From NCBI RefSeq assembly GCF_003326755.1, contig NZ_JPWH01000021.1, positions 1 to 64,000 on the forward strand: DNA of 64,000 bases, given 5' to 3'. Made by a program: the position numbers and the translations under genes. Positions within the stretch are counted from its first letter, which is position 1, and every line of letters begins with the position of its first letter. Positions 1-7,383 of this stretch are shown in pieces. This DNA comes from Thalassospira profundimaris. Its GTDB lineage: Bacteria > Pseudomonadota > Alphaproteobacteria > Rhodospirillales > Thalassospiraceae. A model generated the notes under the pieces. It had not been told where the DNA came from. It saw only the letters and a program-made list of their open reading frames with translations, and made no database searches.

Positions 1-272
1 TGATAATTATTTTCTTCAAGAAAATGCACAATTTCTGTCGCACTTTTCCCGGCAAACAAATGATTGTAATGATCAACCGTTGCCTGCGCGTCAAATGCAT
101 ACCCCCCCGTAATAAATGAAGACAAGCGGGGTTCTGGAAAAAGCCGCAGATCATCAGGCGTCATTGAATTTCTCCATACAGACAGAGAATACAGCATTAT
201 AATTGCAGCACCTAAAATGGCGCCTGTGATATAGAAGGTCCATCGCAAGACACGCAGCAATATTTTTTTCAT
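1..272 (-). CDS. Small membrane-anchored protein, cut by window edge; candidate immunity protein
   Basis: The frame opens at an ATG at 270-272 and stays open for about 90 codons to the window edge, so the C-terminus is missing. The N-terminus is basic (MKKILLRVLRW) and is followed by one hydrophobic segment at about residues 12-33, then a soluble part. The start lies only 4 bases after the stop of the putative effector gene, with an AGG in the gap, which implies translational coupling. In DUF4123-effector clusters the gene directly after the effector is usually its immunity protein, and a membrane anchor would fit an effector acting in the periplasm. I do not recognise the sequence itself; the immunity role is inferred from position only. 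Confidence 0.55.
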   Translation of the reverse strand, partial: MKKILLRVLRWTFYITGAILGAAIIMLYSLSVWRNSMTPDDLRLFPEPRLSSFITGGYAFDAQATVDHYNHLFAGKSATEIVHFLEENNY

Positions 273-276
273 TTAC

Positions 277-981
277 CTACGGCCCTCCGAAGGCCCGCTG
301 CAACACCCGAACCTGATCGAGTGGCGATAATCCATTAAACCAGTCAATTTCGCGCCGAACCGGTTCAATCCTGTCATTGATACCGTTAAGAACTTCCTCG
401 GGCAGAGTTGTCTCCAAGTGCAGGTTAGTCCCCCATCCCGGAGCATGGACATCGGGCTTCGTCAAGGGCAGGCCCATTTCTTGCAAGATCGTATAAACCG
501 TTGCATTGCTGTTATCAGTTCGGTCAATGTCGATCGCATTATAAGTCCGCCCCAGCAAACCTATCCTACGCGCTTGACTTGTAAATTCTTCATCCAGGCC
601 GCAATAATCAGGCCCTTGGGCAATCGTCACCATATGACGCGGTTGTGAACCATTTGTTTTCCATTCCTCATAATCATAGTTTTCCGTGACACCTTCCATC
701 CTGTTGGTCACAAGATTATCGAACGGCCAGTCTATGTCGCCATATTCCTTTGTCGGAGATTCATATTGCTGCGCCAAACCTCTAAGAACGAGGTCCGCAT
801 ACATCCCGCCTCTAGCGGGTCCTCCACGATAGAGAATAGTCTTGTTGAGATCATGGTAGACAATAAACAAATGGTAGGTCTGGATGTAATCCGACCCCGC
901 AAATTTTCCGACATTGTATGGAGTTGGCATCGCGCCAACATCAATCCTGCAACTTGGACAGTTTCCTGTTTCACAGCCCAT
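277..981 (-). CDS. Putative secreted effector with permuted papain-like (NlpC/P60-type) motifs
   Basis: This 234-residue protein has no signal peptide or membrane segment. A His (H37) sits before a beta-strand (LFIVY), followed by RGGP at 52-55. Near the C-terminus is an NSN motif (157-159) before a helix, then an APGWG stretch. The His-strand followed by an N-S/C-x-x-helix pattern resembles permuted NlpC/P60-like hydrolases and also the DUF3750 protein at 11507-12289. C127 is a second candidate nucleophile. The start overlaps the end of the DUF4123 gene by 11 bases, and the candidate immunity gene begins 4 bases after its stop. Effector status is inferred from this context; cell-wall amidase activity would be one possibility. 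Confidence 0.6.
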   Translation of the reverse strand: MGCETGNCPSCRIDVGAMPTPYNVGKFAGSDYIQTYHLFIVYHDLNKTILYRGGPARGGMYADLVLRGLAQQYESPTKEYGDIDWPFDNLVTNRMEGVTENYDYEEWKTNGSQPRHMVTIAQGPDYCGLDEEFTSQARRIGLLGRTYNAIDIDRTDNSNATVYTILQEMGLPLTKPDVHAPGWGTNLHLETTLPEEVLNGINDRIEPVRREIDWFNGLSPLDQVRVLQRAFGGP

Positions 982-2287
982 AAGGAACCCCTTGCGCTTT
1001 GAAAAACAAAAACCTTCCTAATAAATCCCGCCTTCTCGCTTCATGCTGCATTCCTTCCGGATACATTCCATCGGTTGGATATTTCTCCATCACACCAAAA
1101 TACCCATGCAGCAAGGTAATGATTTTCAAGTCCTCAAGCTCAAAGTCCTTCCAGGGATAGTCGTAAGCGTCATACGTTTCCCACTTAAACGGAATTCCCT
1201 GTTCTTCTGCAAACTCACCCATTACCCGGCGGGCATGCTGGCGAGCATAAGCTTCGCGTTCCAGAAGGATCGACTCACTCTTTTGACCAACCGGAATAGT
1301 TTCGGCCAGAGCAAAAGAGTGCAGAACACCACCGCTAATTGTAATGATCATAAGTTCTGCTGCACGCCTGCCAAACCAGTTCACAATCTTTCCCGCCTCG
1401 TAACGCAAATCACACAGATAATCTCTCAGTACACACGGCTCCCAGAACCGAAAGAAATACCACTGCCCCTTGTCATCCTGCATGCGAGGGAATTTTCGCA
1501 AATGCTTCCACACCGTGTCGAACTCGTCACGGCTGCGAATGTAAATACCTGGCTCTTTATGCCACAAATGCAAAGACGTCATCTCGTCAGGCATCTCCGG
1601 CACATATGTAAACAAGCGACGGGTAAACCGGTTTTCAGGATCCAGTTCGATAAGATAAGGAGCAGCATTCTTCAATTCATTGGCGGCATTGCCTTTGAAC
1701 AAACACTGGAAGCGCATCTCGCAACCTTCGATTTCATCGTAACCCCATTGAAGTTTGCTCGTATCCAATACAACATAAGTACGCATAGGCGGGACTGCCC
1801 CGACACTACCGTAAAGAGCGACCTCATCTCTGGTTGGCTCCACGGGCCCAAATAGTGGTTCAAATAACAAATCCGGTATATTTTTTTCCGGCCATACGCC
1901 AATTTGCCCGCCCAAGGGCTCAATATCTTTAATTTCCTTAATCGTTAGCCAACTTTTGGATGGTTCAGGCGTGTGATCGGCATCAATTGCCAACATAGAA
2001 CCAAGTTCAACAACATGACCGGGATGAACCGCACGGGCGAGAGGACCTATTTTATGAAGATTGCCGTGACGTGTCAGATATTGGCGAACAGGAAGACACT
2101 CCTCCAACCAGAGGATTTTTAGCCCGGCATTTTCAGCATATTCGGCAATACAGGCATTAAAAGTTTCATAGCTGTCAGCCCATACGACGGCCTGACAATA
2201 ACGCTGTCCTTTATCCCCATTTTGGAGATAACAATCCGCTATCCATGCTTCAAATTCTCCCACAAATACCTTTTCCCTGTCACGCAA
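971..2287 (-). CDS. DUF4123 domain protein, type VI secretion effector adaptor/chaperone
   Basis: This is a 438-residue protein. Residues of about 165-285 carry the DUF4123 pattern: a YVVLDTSKL strand, QCLFKG, AAPYLIEL, a GIYIRSRDEF motif and YFFRFWEPCVLRDYL. DUF4123 proteins (Tap/Tec type) load effectors onto VgrG spikes, and their genes usually lie between vgrG and the effector. Here the following gene overlaps the 3' end by 11 bases and fits the effector position, but no vgrG lies upstream. The roughly 150-residue N-terminal part before DUF4123 is unrecognised. The start is doubtful: no in-frame ATG follows the upstream TGA, so TTG at 2287 or a nearby GTG is used. Base composition is more AT-rich than in the genes to the right. 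Confidence 0.8.
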   Translation of the reverse strand: MRDREKVFVGEFEAWIADCYLQNGDKGQRYCQAVVWADSYETFNACIAEYAENAGLKILWLEECLPVRQYLTRHGNLHKIGPLARAVHPGHVVELGSMLAIDADHTPEPSKSWLTIKEIKDIEPLGGQIGVWPEKNIPDLLFEPLFGPVEPTRDEVALYGSVGAVPPMRTYVVLDTSKLQWGYDEIEGCEMRFQCLFKGNAANELKNAAPYLIELDPENRFTRRLFTYVPEMPDEMTSLHLWHKEPGIYIRSRDEFDTVWKHLRKFPRMQDDKGQWYFFRFWEPCVLRDYLCDLRYEAGKIVNWFGRRAAELMIITISGGVLHSFALAETIPVGQKSESILLEREAYARQHARRVMGEFAEEQGIPFKWETYDAYDYPWKDFELEDLKIITLLHGYFGVMEKYPTDGMYPEGMQHEARRRDLLGRFLFFKAQGVPYGL

Positions 2288-2708
2288 TCGCCTAAATTCC
2301 CAACTAAAGGATGAGACTATGTAAAATCAGACACAATAAAAGATTGCATAAATAAAGATAATCATCAATCTAAAATAGAAAACCTAGGCATAAAAGAACC
2401 CGCAGCATCACGGATACACCATTCCTGTTCAAATAATGATGTTGTCGCAATAACAACAAAGGTCGTCCCCCACCCAATTGATCAAAGGCTTTTTCAAGCA
2501 GCCAGTTAGATTTATGTGTTCCACATCCTCTATGCAGGCCTTCATGCGCCTGTAATCGTTTCGTTGCCCTTCATCGCGATGATCTTTCCATATCTGACGA
2601 TCCAGGTCGTCTCGGGTTGAGCACATTGAATGATTATTCAACGTGCCCACAGGCTGGCGGGCCAATCGCAATCATAGAACAAGATTTTGATACAAATTTA
2701 TATTTTAG
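2288..2708. other. AT-rich intergenic stretch
   Basis: Apart from the doubtful 80-codon frame, about 420 bases upstream of the DUF4123 gene hold no gene I can support. The region marks a sharp compositional change between the AT-rich cluster on the left and the GC-richer chromosome on the right. Confidence 0.5.
2429..2671 (-). pseudogene. Unrecognised 80-codon ORF, possibly a gene remnant
   Basis: The short frame is Cys- and Asp-rich, and its codons resemble the AT-rich genes downstream. It has no clear ribosome-binding site. A second frame just upstream reads MIAIGPPACGHVE and then stops, which could mean a frameshifted larger gene. It sits where a vgrG or PAAR gene would be expected in a type VI cluster, but I see no VgrG or PAAR motif. 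It may be a spurious frame. Confidence 0.2.
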
Positions 2709-2752
2709 ATGTCTCGGGTCGCCCCTTGCAAAGATGCGCATCTCTCGATATT

Positions 2753-2770
2753 GTTATGTTATAACATTTC
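2753..2770. promoter_or_regulatory. Zur box upstream of the COG0523 gene
   Basis: The core ATGTTATAACAT at 2756-2767 is a perfect 12-base palindrome flanked by G at 2753 and C at 2770. This matches the alphaproteobacterial Zur consensus GnnATGTTATAACATnnC. It ends 22 bases before the start codon at 2793, where it would overlap the promoter and block it when zinc is plentiful. Confidence 0.85.
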
Positions 2771-2792
2771 AATACCGAGAGAGCTTCCCACC

Positions 2793-4043
2793 ATGAACAA
2801 ACTTCCTGTTACCGTCCTGTCCGGCTTCCTTGGAGCTGGCAAAACCACGGTTTTGAACCATGTCCTGAACAACCGCGACGGCCTGCGGGTGGCCGTGATT
2901 GTCAATGACATGAGCGAGGTCAATATCGATGCTGACCTGGTGCGCAATGGCGGGGCCGACCTTTCGCGGCTGGATGAAAAACTGGTGGAAATGAGCAATG
3001 GCTGCATTTGCTGCACGCTGCGTGATGACCTGCTGGCCGAGGTGCGCAAGCTGGCCGAAGAAAACCGGTTTGATTACCTGTTAATCGAATCCACCGGCAT
3101 TTCCGAACCCCTGCCCGTTGCCGCGACCTTTGATTTCCGCGATGCCTATGGGGAATCACTCAGCGATGTGGCCCGCCTTGATACGATGGCAACCGTGGTC
3201 GATGCCGCCCGCCTGATCAGCGATTACAGTTCGCACGATTTTTTGCGGGATCGCGGGGAATCCCTAGGGGAGGAAGATGAACGCACCATCGTCAATCTGC
3301 TGGTTGATCAGATCGAGTTTGCCGATGTCATCATCCTTAATAAAACCGATCTTGTCAGTATATCAGAACTGGAAACCATCCGTCACATCATCCGCGCCCT
3401 GAATCTGGATGCGGAAATCATTGAAACCACGCGCGGGCAAGTCTCGCCGGACAAAATTCTGGCAACCGGCCTGTTCAACTTTGACCGTGCCCATGAACAC
3501 CCGCTTTGGGCCAAGGAACTGTACGGCTTTGCCAACCATATCCCCGAAACCGAGGAATATGGCATTTCCAGCTTTACCTATCGCTGTGCGATGCCCTTTC
3601 ATCCGCAACGTTTTTATGACTTTCTCCATTCCGAATGGCCCGGCGTCATTCGTGCCAAAGGCCATTTCTGGATTGCCACCCGTCCCAACTGGGTGGGCGA
3701 GCTTAGCCAGGCCGGTGCCGCCGTTCAGCACGAGGCCCTGGGCAACTGGTGGGTATCAGTCCCGCAGGATCGCTGGCCATCCGGCCCGGAATGGGAAAGC
3801 ATGTTACGGAAAATCTGGCATCCCGTCTTTGGCGACCGCCGCCAGGAAATCGTTTTTATTGGCACCGGCATGAACGAGGCCGCCCTGCGCGCCCGCCTGG
3901 ATGCCTGCCTGATCGATGATGCCGATCTCCGTCACGCTGTCCGGGCGGCCAATGATGCCGTCAATGCGTATGGCGACCGCTTCAATGCCCGGCCCTTTGC
4001 CAGCCTGTCCGATCCTTTTCCAAGATGGGGCACCGCTGCCTGA
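2793..4043 (+). CDS. COG0523 (CobW-like) GTP-binding zinc metallochaperone
   Basis: This 416-residue G3E-family GTPase has a Walker A (GFLGAGKTT), the metal-binding CxCC motif in [17 protein letters not shown] as Walker B/switch, an NKTD guanine-specificity motif, and a CobW C-terminal domain over about the last 110 residues. ATG 2793 is chosen over the in-frame ATG at 2709 because it follows a GAGAG ribosome-binding sequence and lies downstream of the Zur box. COG0523 proteins under Zur are thought to deliver zinc to enzymes such as a backup cyclohydrolase or tRNA-modifying enzymes during zinc starvation. No cobalamin genes are nearby, so a CobW role in B12 synthesis is unlikely. Confidence 0.88.
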   Translation: MNKLPVTVLSGFLGAGKTTVLNHVLNNRDGLRVAVIVNDMSEVNIDADLVRNGGADLSRLDEKLVEMSNGCICCTLRDDLLAEVRKLAEENRFDYLLIESTGISEPLPVAATFDFRDAYGESLSDVARLDTMATVVDAARLISDYSSHDFLRDRGESLGEEDERTIVNLLVDQIEFADVIILNKTDLVSISELETIRHIIRALNLDAEIIETTRGQVSPDKILATGLFNFDRAHEHPLWAKELYGFANHIPETEEYGISSFTYRCAMPFHPQRFYDFLHSEWPGVIRAKGHFWIATRPNWVGELSQAGAAVQHEALGNWWVSVPQDRWPSGPEWESMLRKIWHPVFGDRRQEIVFIGTGMNEAALRARLDACLIDDADLRHAVRAANDAVNAYGDRFNARPFASLSDPFPRWGTAA

Positions 4044-4192
4044 CAATTACGCTCAACAGGGAACCATAAGGCGTTTTCAGCGTTCCGCAGCCAGAACGCT
4101 TTGTCATGATATTGCCTGCTATCACCATTATTTCTCCATGATTATAGTGCAACTAATCAATGATACAATTTTAAATGCGCCAAGAGGCTGCC

Positions 4193-4621
4193 ATGTTGAA
4201 CGCGAAGCAAATTGCCGAAACATTTTTCGACCGGGTTGCCAGCCATGACAATGCGGTCGCAGATCTGTTTGCACCGGACATCCAATGGAACCTGCCCGGC
4301 GATAACAGCTATGACCACAACGAACCGGTCGATACAAACAGCGCCCTGTCCGCGCTGTTTCGCCATTTGTGGCCAAATGGTGCCCCTGCCGAAAGCCGGG
4401 CATTGGGTACCCGCCTTATGATCAGCGACCGCCAGGTGGCCCTGTTTGGTCAGATCAGCGAAAAATCAAGTGGAACATCGAAACGCAAAATCCACGACGT
4501 TGCCTTTCATCTGATCATTGAAAACGGGGCCATTCGTCATTTGCACATGTATGAAGATGTGCTGGCCGCCATCGTTGCCTTTGACCTGATGGATCACGGC
4601 CCGGCCATCGCGGCGGAATAA
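4193..4621 (+). CDS. NTF2-like / SnoaL-like protein
   Basis: This 142-residue protein has the cone-shaped NTF2 pattern: an N-terminal helix (AKQIAETFFDRV), ADLFAPDIQWN, an ALFRHL helix and C-terminal strands ending in AIRHLHMYEDVL. The family includes ketosteroid isomerase-like enzymes and many proteins of unknown activity, and no catalytic set can be assigned. ATG 4193 is preferred over ATG 4175 because AGAGG ends 5 bases before it. It is followed by a hairpin at 4699-4729 and probably forms its own transcription unit. Confidence 0.7.
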   Translation: MLNAKQIAETFFDRVASHDNAVADLFAPDIQWNLPGDNSYDHNEPVDTNSALSALFRHLWPNGAPAESRALGTRLMISDRQVALFGQISEKSSGTSKRKIHDVAFHLIIENGAIRHLHMYEDVLAAIVAFDLMDHGPAIAAE

Positions 4622-4698
4622 GGCCTGCTGACAAGGAAAACGCCTTGCCGGGAAGATGATAAATTTTTGATCTGTCGGGCAAATTATGCCCTATAATC

Positions 4699-4729
4699 AA
4701 CAGCGATCCGGCTTTTCCGGGTCGCTGTT
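4699..4729 (+). terminator. Hairpin, probable terminator after the NTF2-like gene
   Basis: A 13-base-pair stem with one G-U pair (4699-4711 with 4717-4729) closes a CTTTT loop and is followed by TGCATATT. The run of T is weak, so termination is only likely. Confidence 0.45.
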
Positions 4730-4789
4730 TGCATATTGGCCCAACAGCACCAAAGGGTCCCGCGCCCCAAAACGGCAAGGCAACATCCC

Positions 4790-5299
4790 ATGAATAACGG
4801 TTCCTTTTCGCCCAATCACCGCACCCGCTTTTTTGCCCTGATTGCCTTTCTGGTGCTGTGCCTGATCATTTCCACGGCCTCGGCCGCCGTCACCTCAACC
4901 AGTGTCAAGGACTGGTATCCCACCCTGGCAAAACCGTTTTTCACCCCGCCCAACTGGCTATTTGGCCCGGCCTGGAGCCTCATTTACGCCCTGATTGCCA
5001 TTTCCGGCTGGCGGGTCTGGTGCAAAACCGGGTTGCTGGCCCAAACCGGTGGCCGGCGCATATTCATCATTTATGGCGCACAACTGACCCTTAATCTGTT
5101 CTGGTCTTTCCTGTTTTTTGGGGCGGAATCGCCGCTGGCCGGGCTGATCGACATTGTGCCGCTTCTGGCCCTGATCATTGCCAATATCGTGGTTTTTGCC
5201 CGGGTGGATCGCATTGCGTCATGGATGATGGTGCCTTATGCCCTGTGGGTTGGGTATGCCACCCTGCTGAATGCCGCAATCTGGTGGATGAACGGATAA
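4790..5299 (+). CDS. tspO: TspO/MBR family tryptophan-rich sensory protein
   Basis: This 169-residue integral membrane protein has five predicted hydrophobic segments. It carries the TspO hallmarks WYPTLAKPFFTPPNWLFGPAW in the first loop, LNLFWSFLFF in the third helix, and YALWVGYATLLNAAIWW at the C-terminus. TspO binds porphyrins and other hydrophobic ligands and modulates tetrapyrrole or stress responses in alphaproteobacteria. ATG 4790 is preferred to the upstream in-frame ATG at 4736 because GGCAAGG lies 9 bases before it and the upstream extension is not conserved in type. It appears monocistronic. Confidence 0.9.
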   Translation: MNNGSFSPNHRTRFFALIAFLVLCLIISTASAAVTSTSVKDWYPTLAKPFFTPPNWLFGPAWSLIYALIAISGWRVWCKTGLLAQTGGRRIFIIYGAQLTLNLFWSFLFFGAESPLAGLIDIVPLLALIIANIVVFARVDRIASWMMVPYALWVGYATLLNAAIWWMNG

Positions 5300-5428
5300 A
5301 ACCGGTTTTCCGGCGGAAAACGGCGGAAAAACGGTTGCGCATCAAGGGCAAATTTCCTAGGTCCGGACAAGGTCGAATGACGGTTCACATTCGGCCCCCG
5401 TCCAAACGTGCAAAATTGCCGAGGCCCC

Positions 5429-6469
5429 ATGACCGACTCCAGCCATTTCCACAACATCCCCGAGACCGCCAAAGAAGTTCACCTGCTGCGCTATCCCGAC
5501 GGGATGCCCAAGCGCGACGATTTCGCCATTGTCGATGTCCCTGTTCTCAAGCCGCTTGACGGTGAAGTACTGATCGAAAATACATGGATGTCGGTTGATC
5601 CCTATATGCGCGGCCGCATGACACAGCGCAAAAGCTATATTCCGCCCTTTGCCCTTAATGCGCCGCTGGAAGGCCATGCCGTAGGCCGGGTCATTGCCTC
5701 GCGCGACAGCCGCTTTGTCGAGGGCGACCTTGTCACCTCCATGACAGGTTGGCGCAGCCATGCTTTGCTGGAACGCGATTATGTCCACCCGCTGCCCGAT
5801 GCGCCCGATATTCCCGAACAGGCCTTTTTGGGGCCACTTGGCATGCCCGGCATGACGGCCTGGATTGGCCTTAACAAAATCGCCCAATACCAGCCCGGCG
5901 AAACGGTGTTTGTTTCGGCTGCGGCCGGGGCCGTCGGCTCGGTGGTGTGCCAACTGGCAAAGGCCAAAAACTGCTACGTTATCGGCAGTACCGGCAGCCC
6001 GGACAAGGCACGCTGGCTCAAGGACAAACTGGGTGTGGATGCGGTCATCAATTACCGCGACACCGACGATCTGTCCGCCGCTTTGGGCCAGGCGGCACCG
6101 GACGGCATTGATGTGTATTACGAAAATGTGGGTGGCGCCCATCTTGAGGCCGCGCTGGACCACATCAATGTCAATGGCCGCATTGCCGTTTGCGGCATGA
6201 TTTCAATGTATAATGACCGCAGCAAAACGCCGGGTCCGTCCAACCTGTTTCGCCTGACCACCCAGCGCGCCCGGATGGAAGGGTTCATTGTTTCCGACCA
6301 CTGGACATCCTATCCCGATTTTGTCCGCGAAGGCATTGATCTGGTCCGCGCCGGATCGCTGACCTGGCAGGAAACCGTGTTTGAGGGCCTGGATAAAGCC
6401 CCCGATGCCTTTATTGGCCTGTTTGACGGTAAAAATACCGGCAAAATGCTGGTCAAACTGACGGGCTGA
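5429..6469 (+). CDS. NADP-dependent MDR-family oxidoreductase (CurA/leukotriene B4 dehydrogenase type)
   Basis: This 346-residue zinc-independent medium-chain reductase has an N-terminal GroES-like domain with WMSVDPYMRGRM, a glycine-rich cofactor loop AAAGAVGS, GSTGSPDKARWL for NADP binding, and VYYENVGG. The group reduces activated double bonds of enones such as curcumin, alkenals or prostaglandin-like compounds; the physiological substrate is unknown here. ATG 5429 is chosen because GAGG lies just upstream; a GTG at 5408 is in frame but has no such site. It stands alone between TspO and the convergent TetR gene. Confidence 0.85.
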   Translation: MTDSSHFHNIPETAKEVHLLRYPDGMPKRDDFAIVDVPVLKPLDGEVLIENTWMSVDPYMRGRMTQRKSYIPPFALNAPLEGHAVGRVIASRDSRFVEGDLVTSMTGWRSHALLERDYVHPLPDAPDIPEQAFLGPLGMPGMTAWIGLNKIAQYQPGETVFVSAAAGAVGSVVCQLAKAKNCYVIGSTGSPDKARWLKDKLGVDAVINYRDTDDLSAALGQAAPDGIDVYYENVGGAHLEAALDHINVNGRIAVCGMISMYNDRSKTPGPSNLFRLTTQRARMEGFIVSDHWTSYPDFVREGIDLVRAGSLTWQETVFEGLDKAPDAFIGLFDGKNTGKMLVKLTG

Positions 6470-6705
6470 CCACACATCATAACAGGCAGCTTAAGCCGCA
6501 AAACAGCCAGGGCGTCCGTATCGGGCATTTAACCAGCCGTTTCGGGCGCCCCGTGTTGCACATGAACTGCCAGACATTTTTGACCGGTTTTACCTTCGGA
6601 AATGACAGCCGCAGCCGCAGCCGCAACGATATGTCATGCGACACGAAAGACACCGCTGTTCTTCTGACTAAATCAAGCAAGACCTTTCGGGTCGGAACCT
6701 GTTCA

Positions 6706-7383
6706 TCAGACTTTCCCGCCCTTATGGTCCTCAAGAAGAGCCGCGGCCCCGCGGATCAGCAACATGAGTTTTTTACGCCACCAGTCCTTTGGGCTGGCGT
6801 CGGTCACGGCACTTATCACAGAAACATAGGCAGCGGTTCGATCATCCGAGCCCGGTTGCCATGACGTACGAAGACGTTCGCCCAGTGTACCGTCGGCCTG
6901 ATCAAGACTCAGGCGTTCGCGCATCGACGCACTGTCCCCTGTCATATCCATCACGCTATCCATGATCAATGCCGCATCCTCGATGCGGAATCCCTGTGCC
7001 TCGAGGTGACGGCATGACCGGGCGAAGGCACGGATGCCTGCGGGTGGCGTTTTTTCCATCGTGCGTATGGCTTCGGCCAGGCCGGGATTGCGGCTGTACA
7101 AATCCCATACCGCTTCGGCGGCAGCATGAATGTAATCGCGCCAGTCCCGTGTTTCACGTTCCCAGTCAAGCGTTGCGATTGCCCGGTCAGCCGCGGCAAA
7201 AACAATGTCATCGCGCCCCGTGACATGACGATAAAGCGATGAATGATCAACGCCCAGGCGCTGCGCAATGGTTTTGACCGTTGCCGCCTGCAAACCGATT
7301 TCAAGTGCGGCATCGGCAATATCCTCGCGCGAAATGCGTGCGGGCCTGCCTACCGGGTTCGGACGATCAGATTTCATTGCCAT
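6706..7383 (-). CDS. TetR family regulator at the end of the ABC transporter operon
   Basis: This 225-residue protein has an N-terminal TetR helix-turn-helix (TVKTIAQRLGVDHSSLYRHV at about 34-53) and a helical ligand domain. Its start region overlaps the 3' end of the upstream ABC gene by about 15 bases, so it is translated from the same transcript. Either ATG 7383 or ATG 7377 could be the start, as neither has a clear ribosome-binding site. Co-transcription suggests that it controls this transporter or itself in response to the transported compound. The operator cannot be identified. Confidence 0.8.
   Translation of the reverse strand: MAMKSDRPNPVGRPARISREDIADAALEIGLQAATVKTIAQRLGVDHSSLYRHVTGRDDIVFAAADRAIATLDWERETRDWRDYIHAAAEAVWDLYSRNPGLAEAIRTMEKTPPAGIRAFARSCRHLEAQGFRIEDAALIMDSVMDMTGDSASMRERLSLDQADGTLGERLRTSWQPGSDDRTAAYVSVISAVTDASPKDWWRKKLMLLIRGAAALLEDHKGGKV

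Noticed and set aside
1043..1855. 270-codon plus-strand frame opposite the DUF4123 gene
   Set aside because: It is antisense to a recognisable DUF4123 domain; there is no known pattern in its translation.
5357..6163. 268-codon minus-strand frame opposite the MDR reductase
   Set aside because: It is a shadow of a well-supported enzyme gene.
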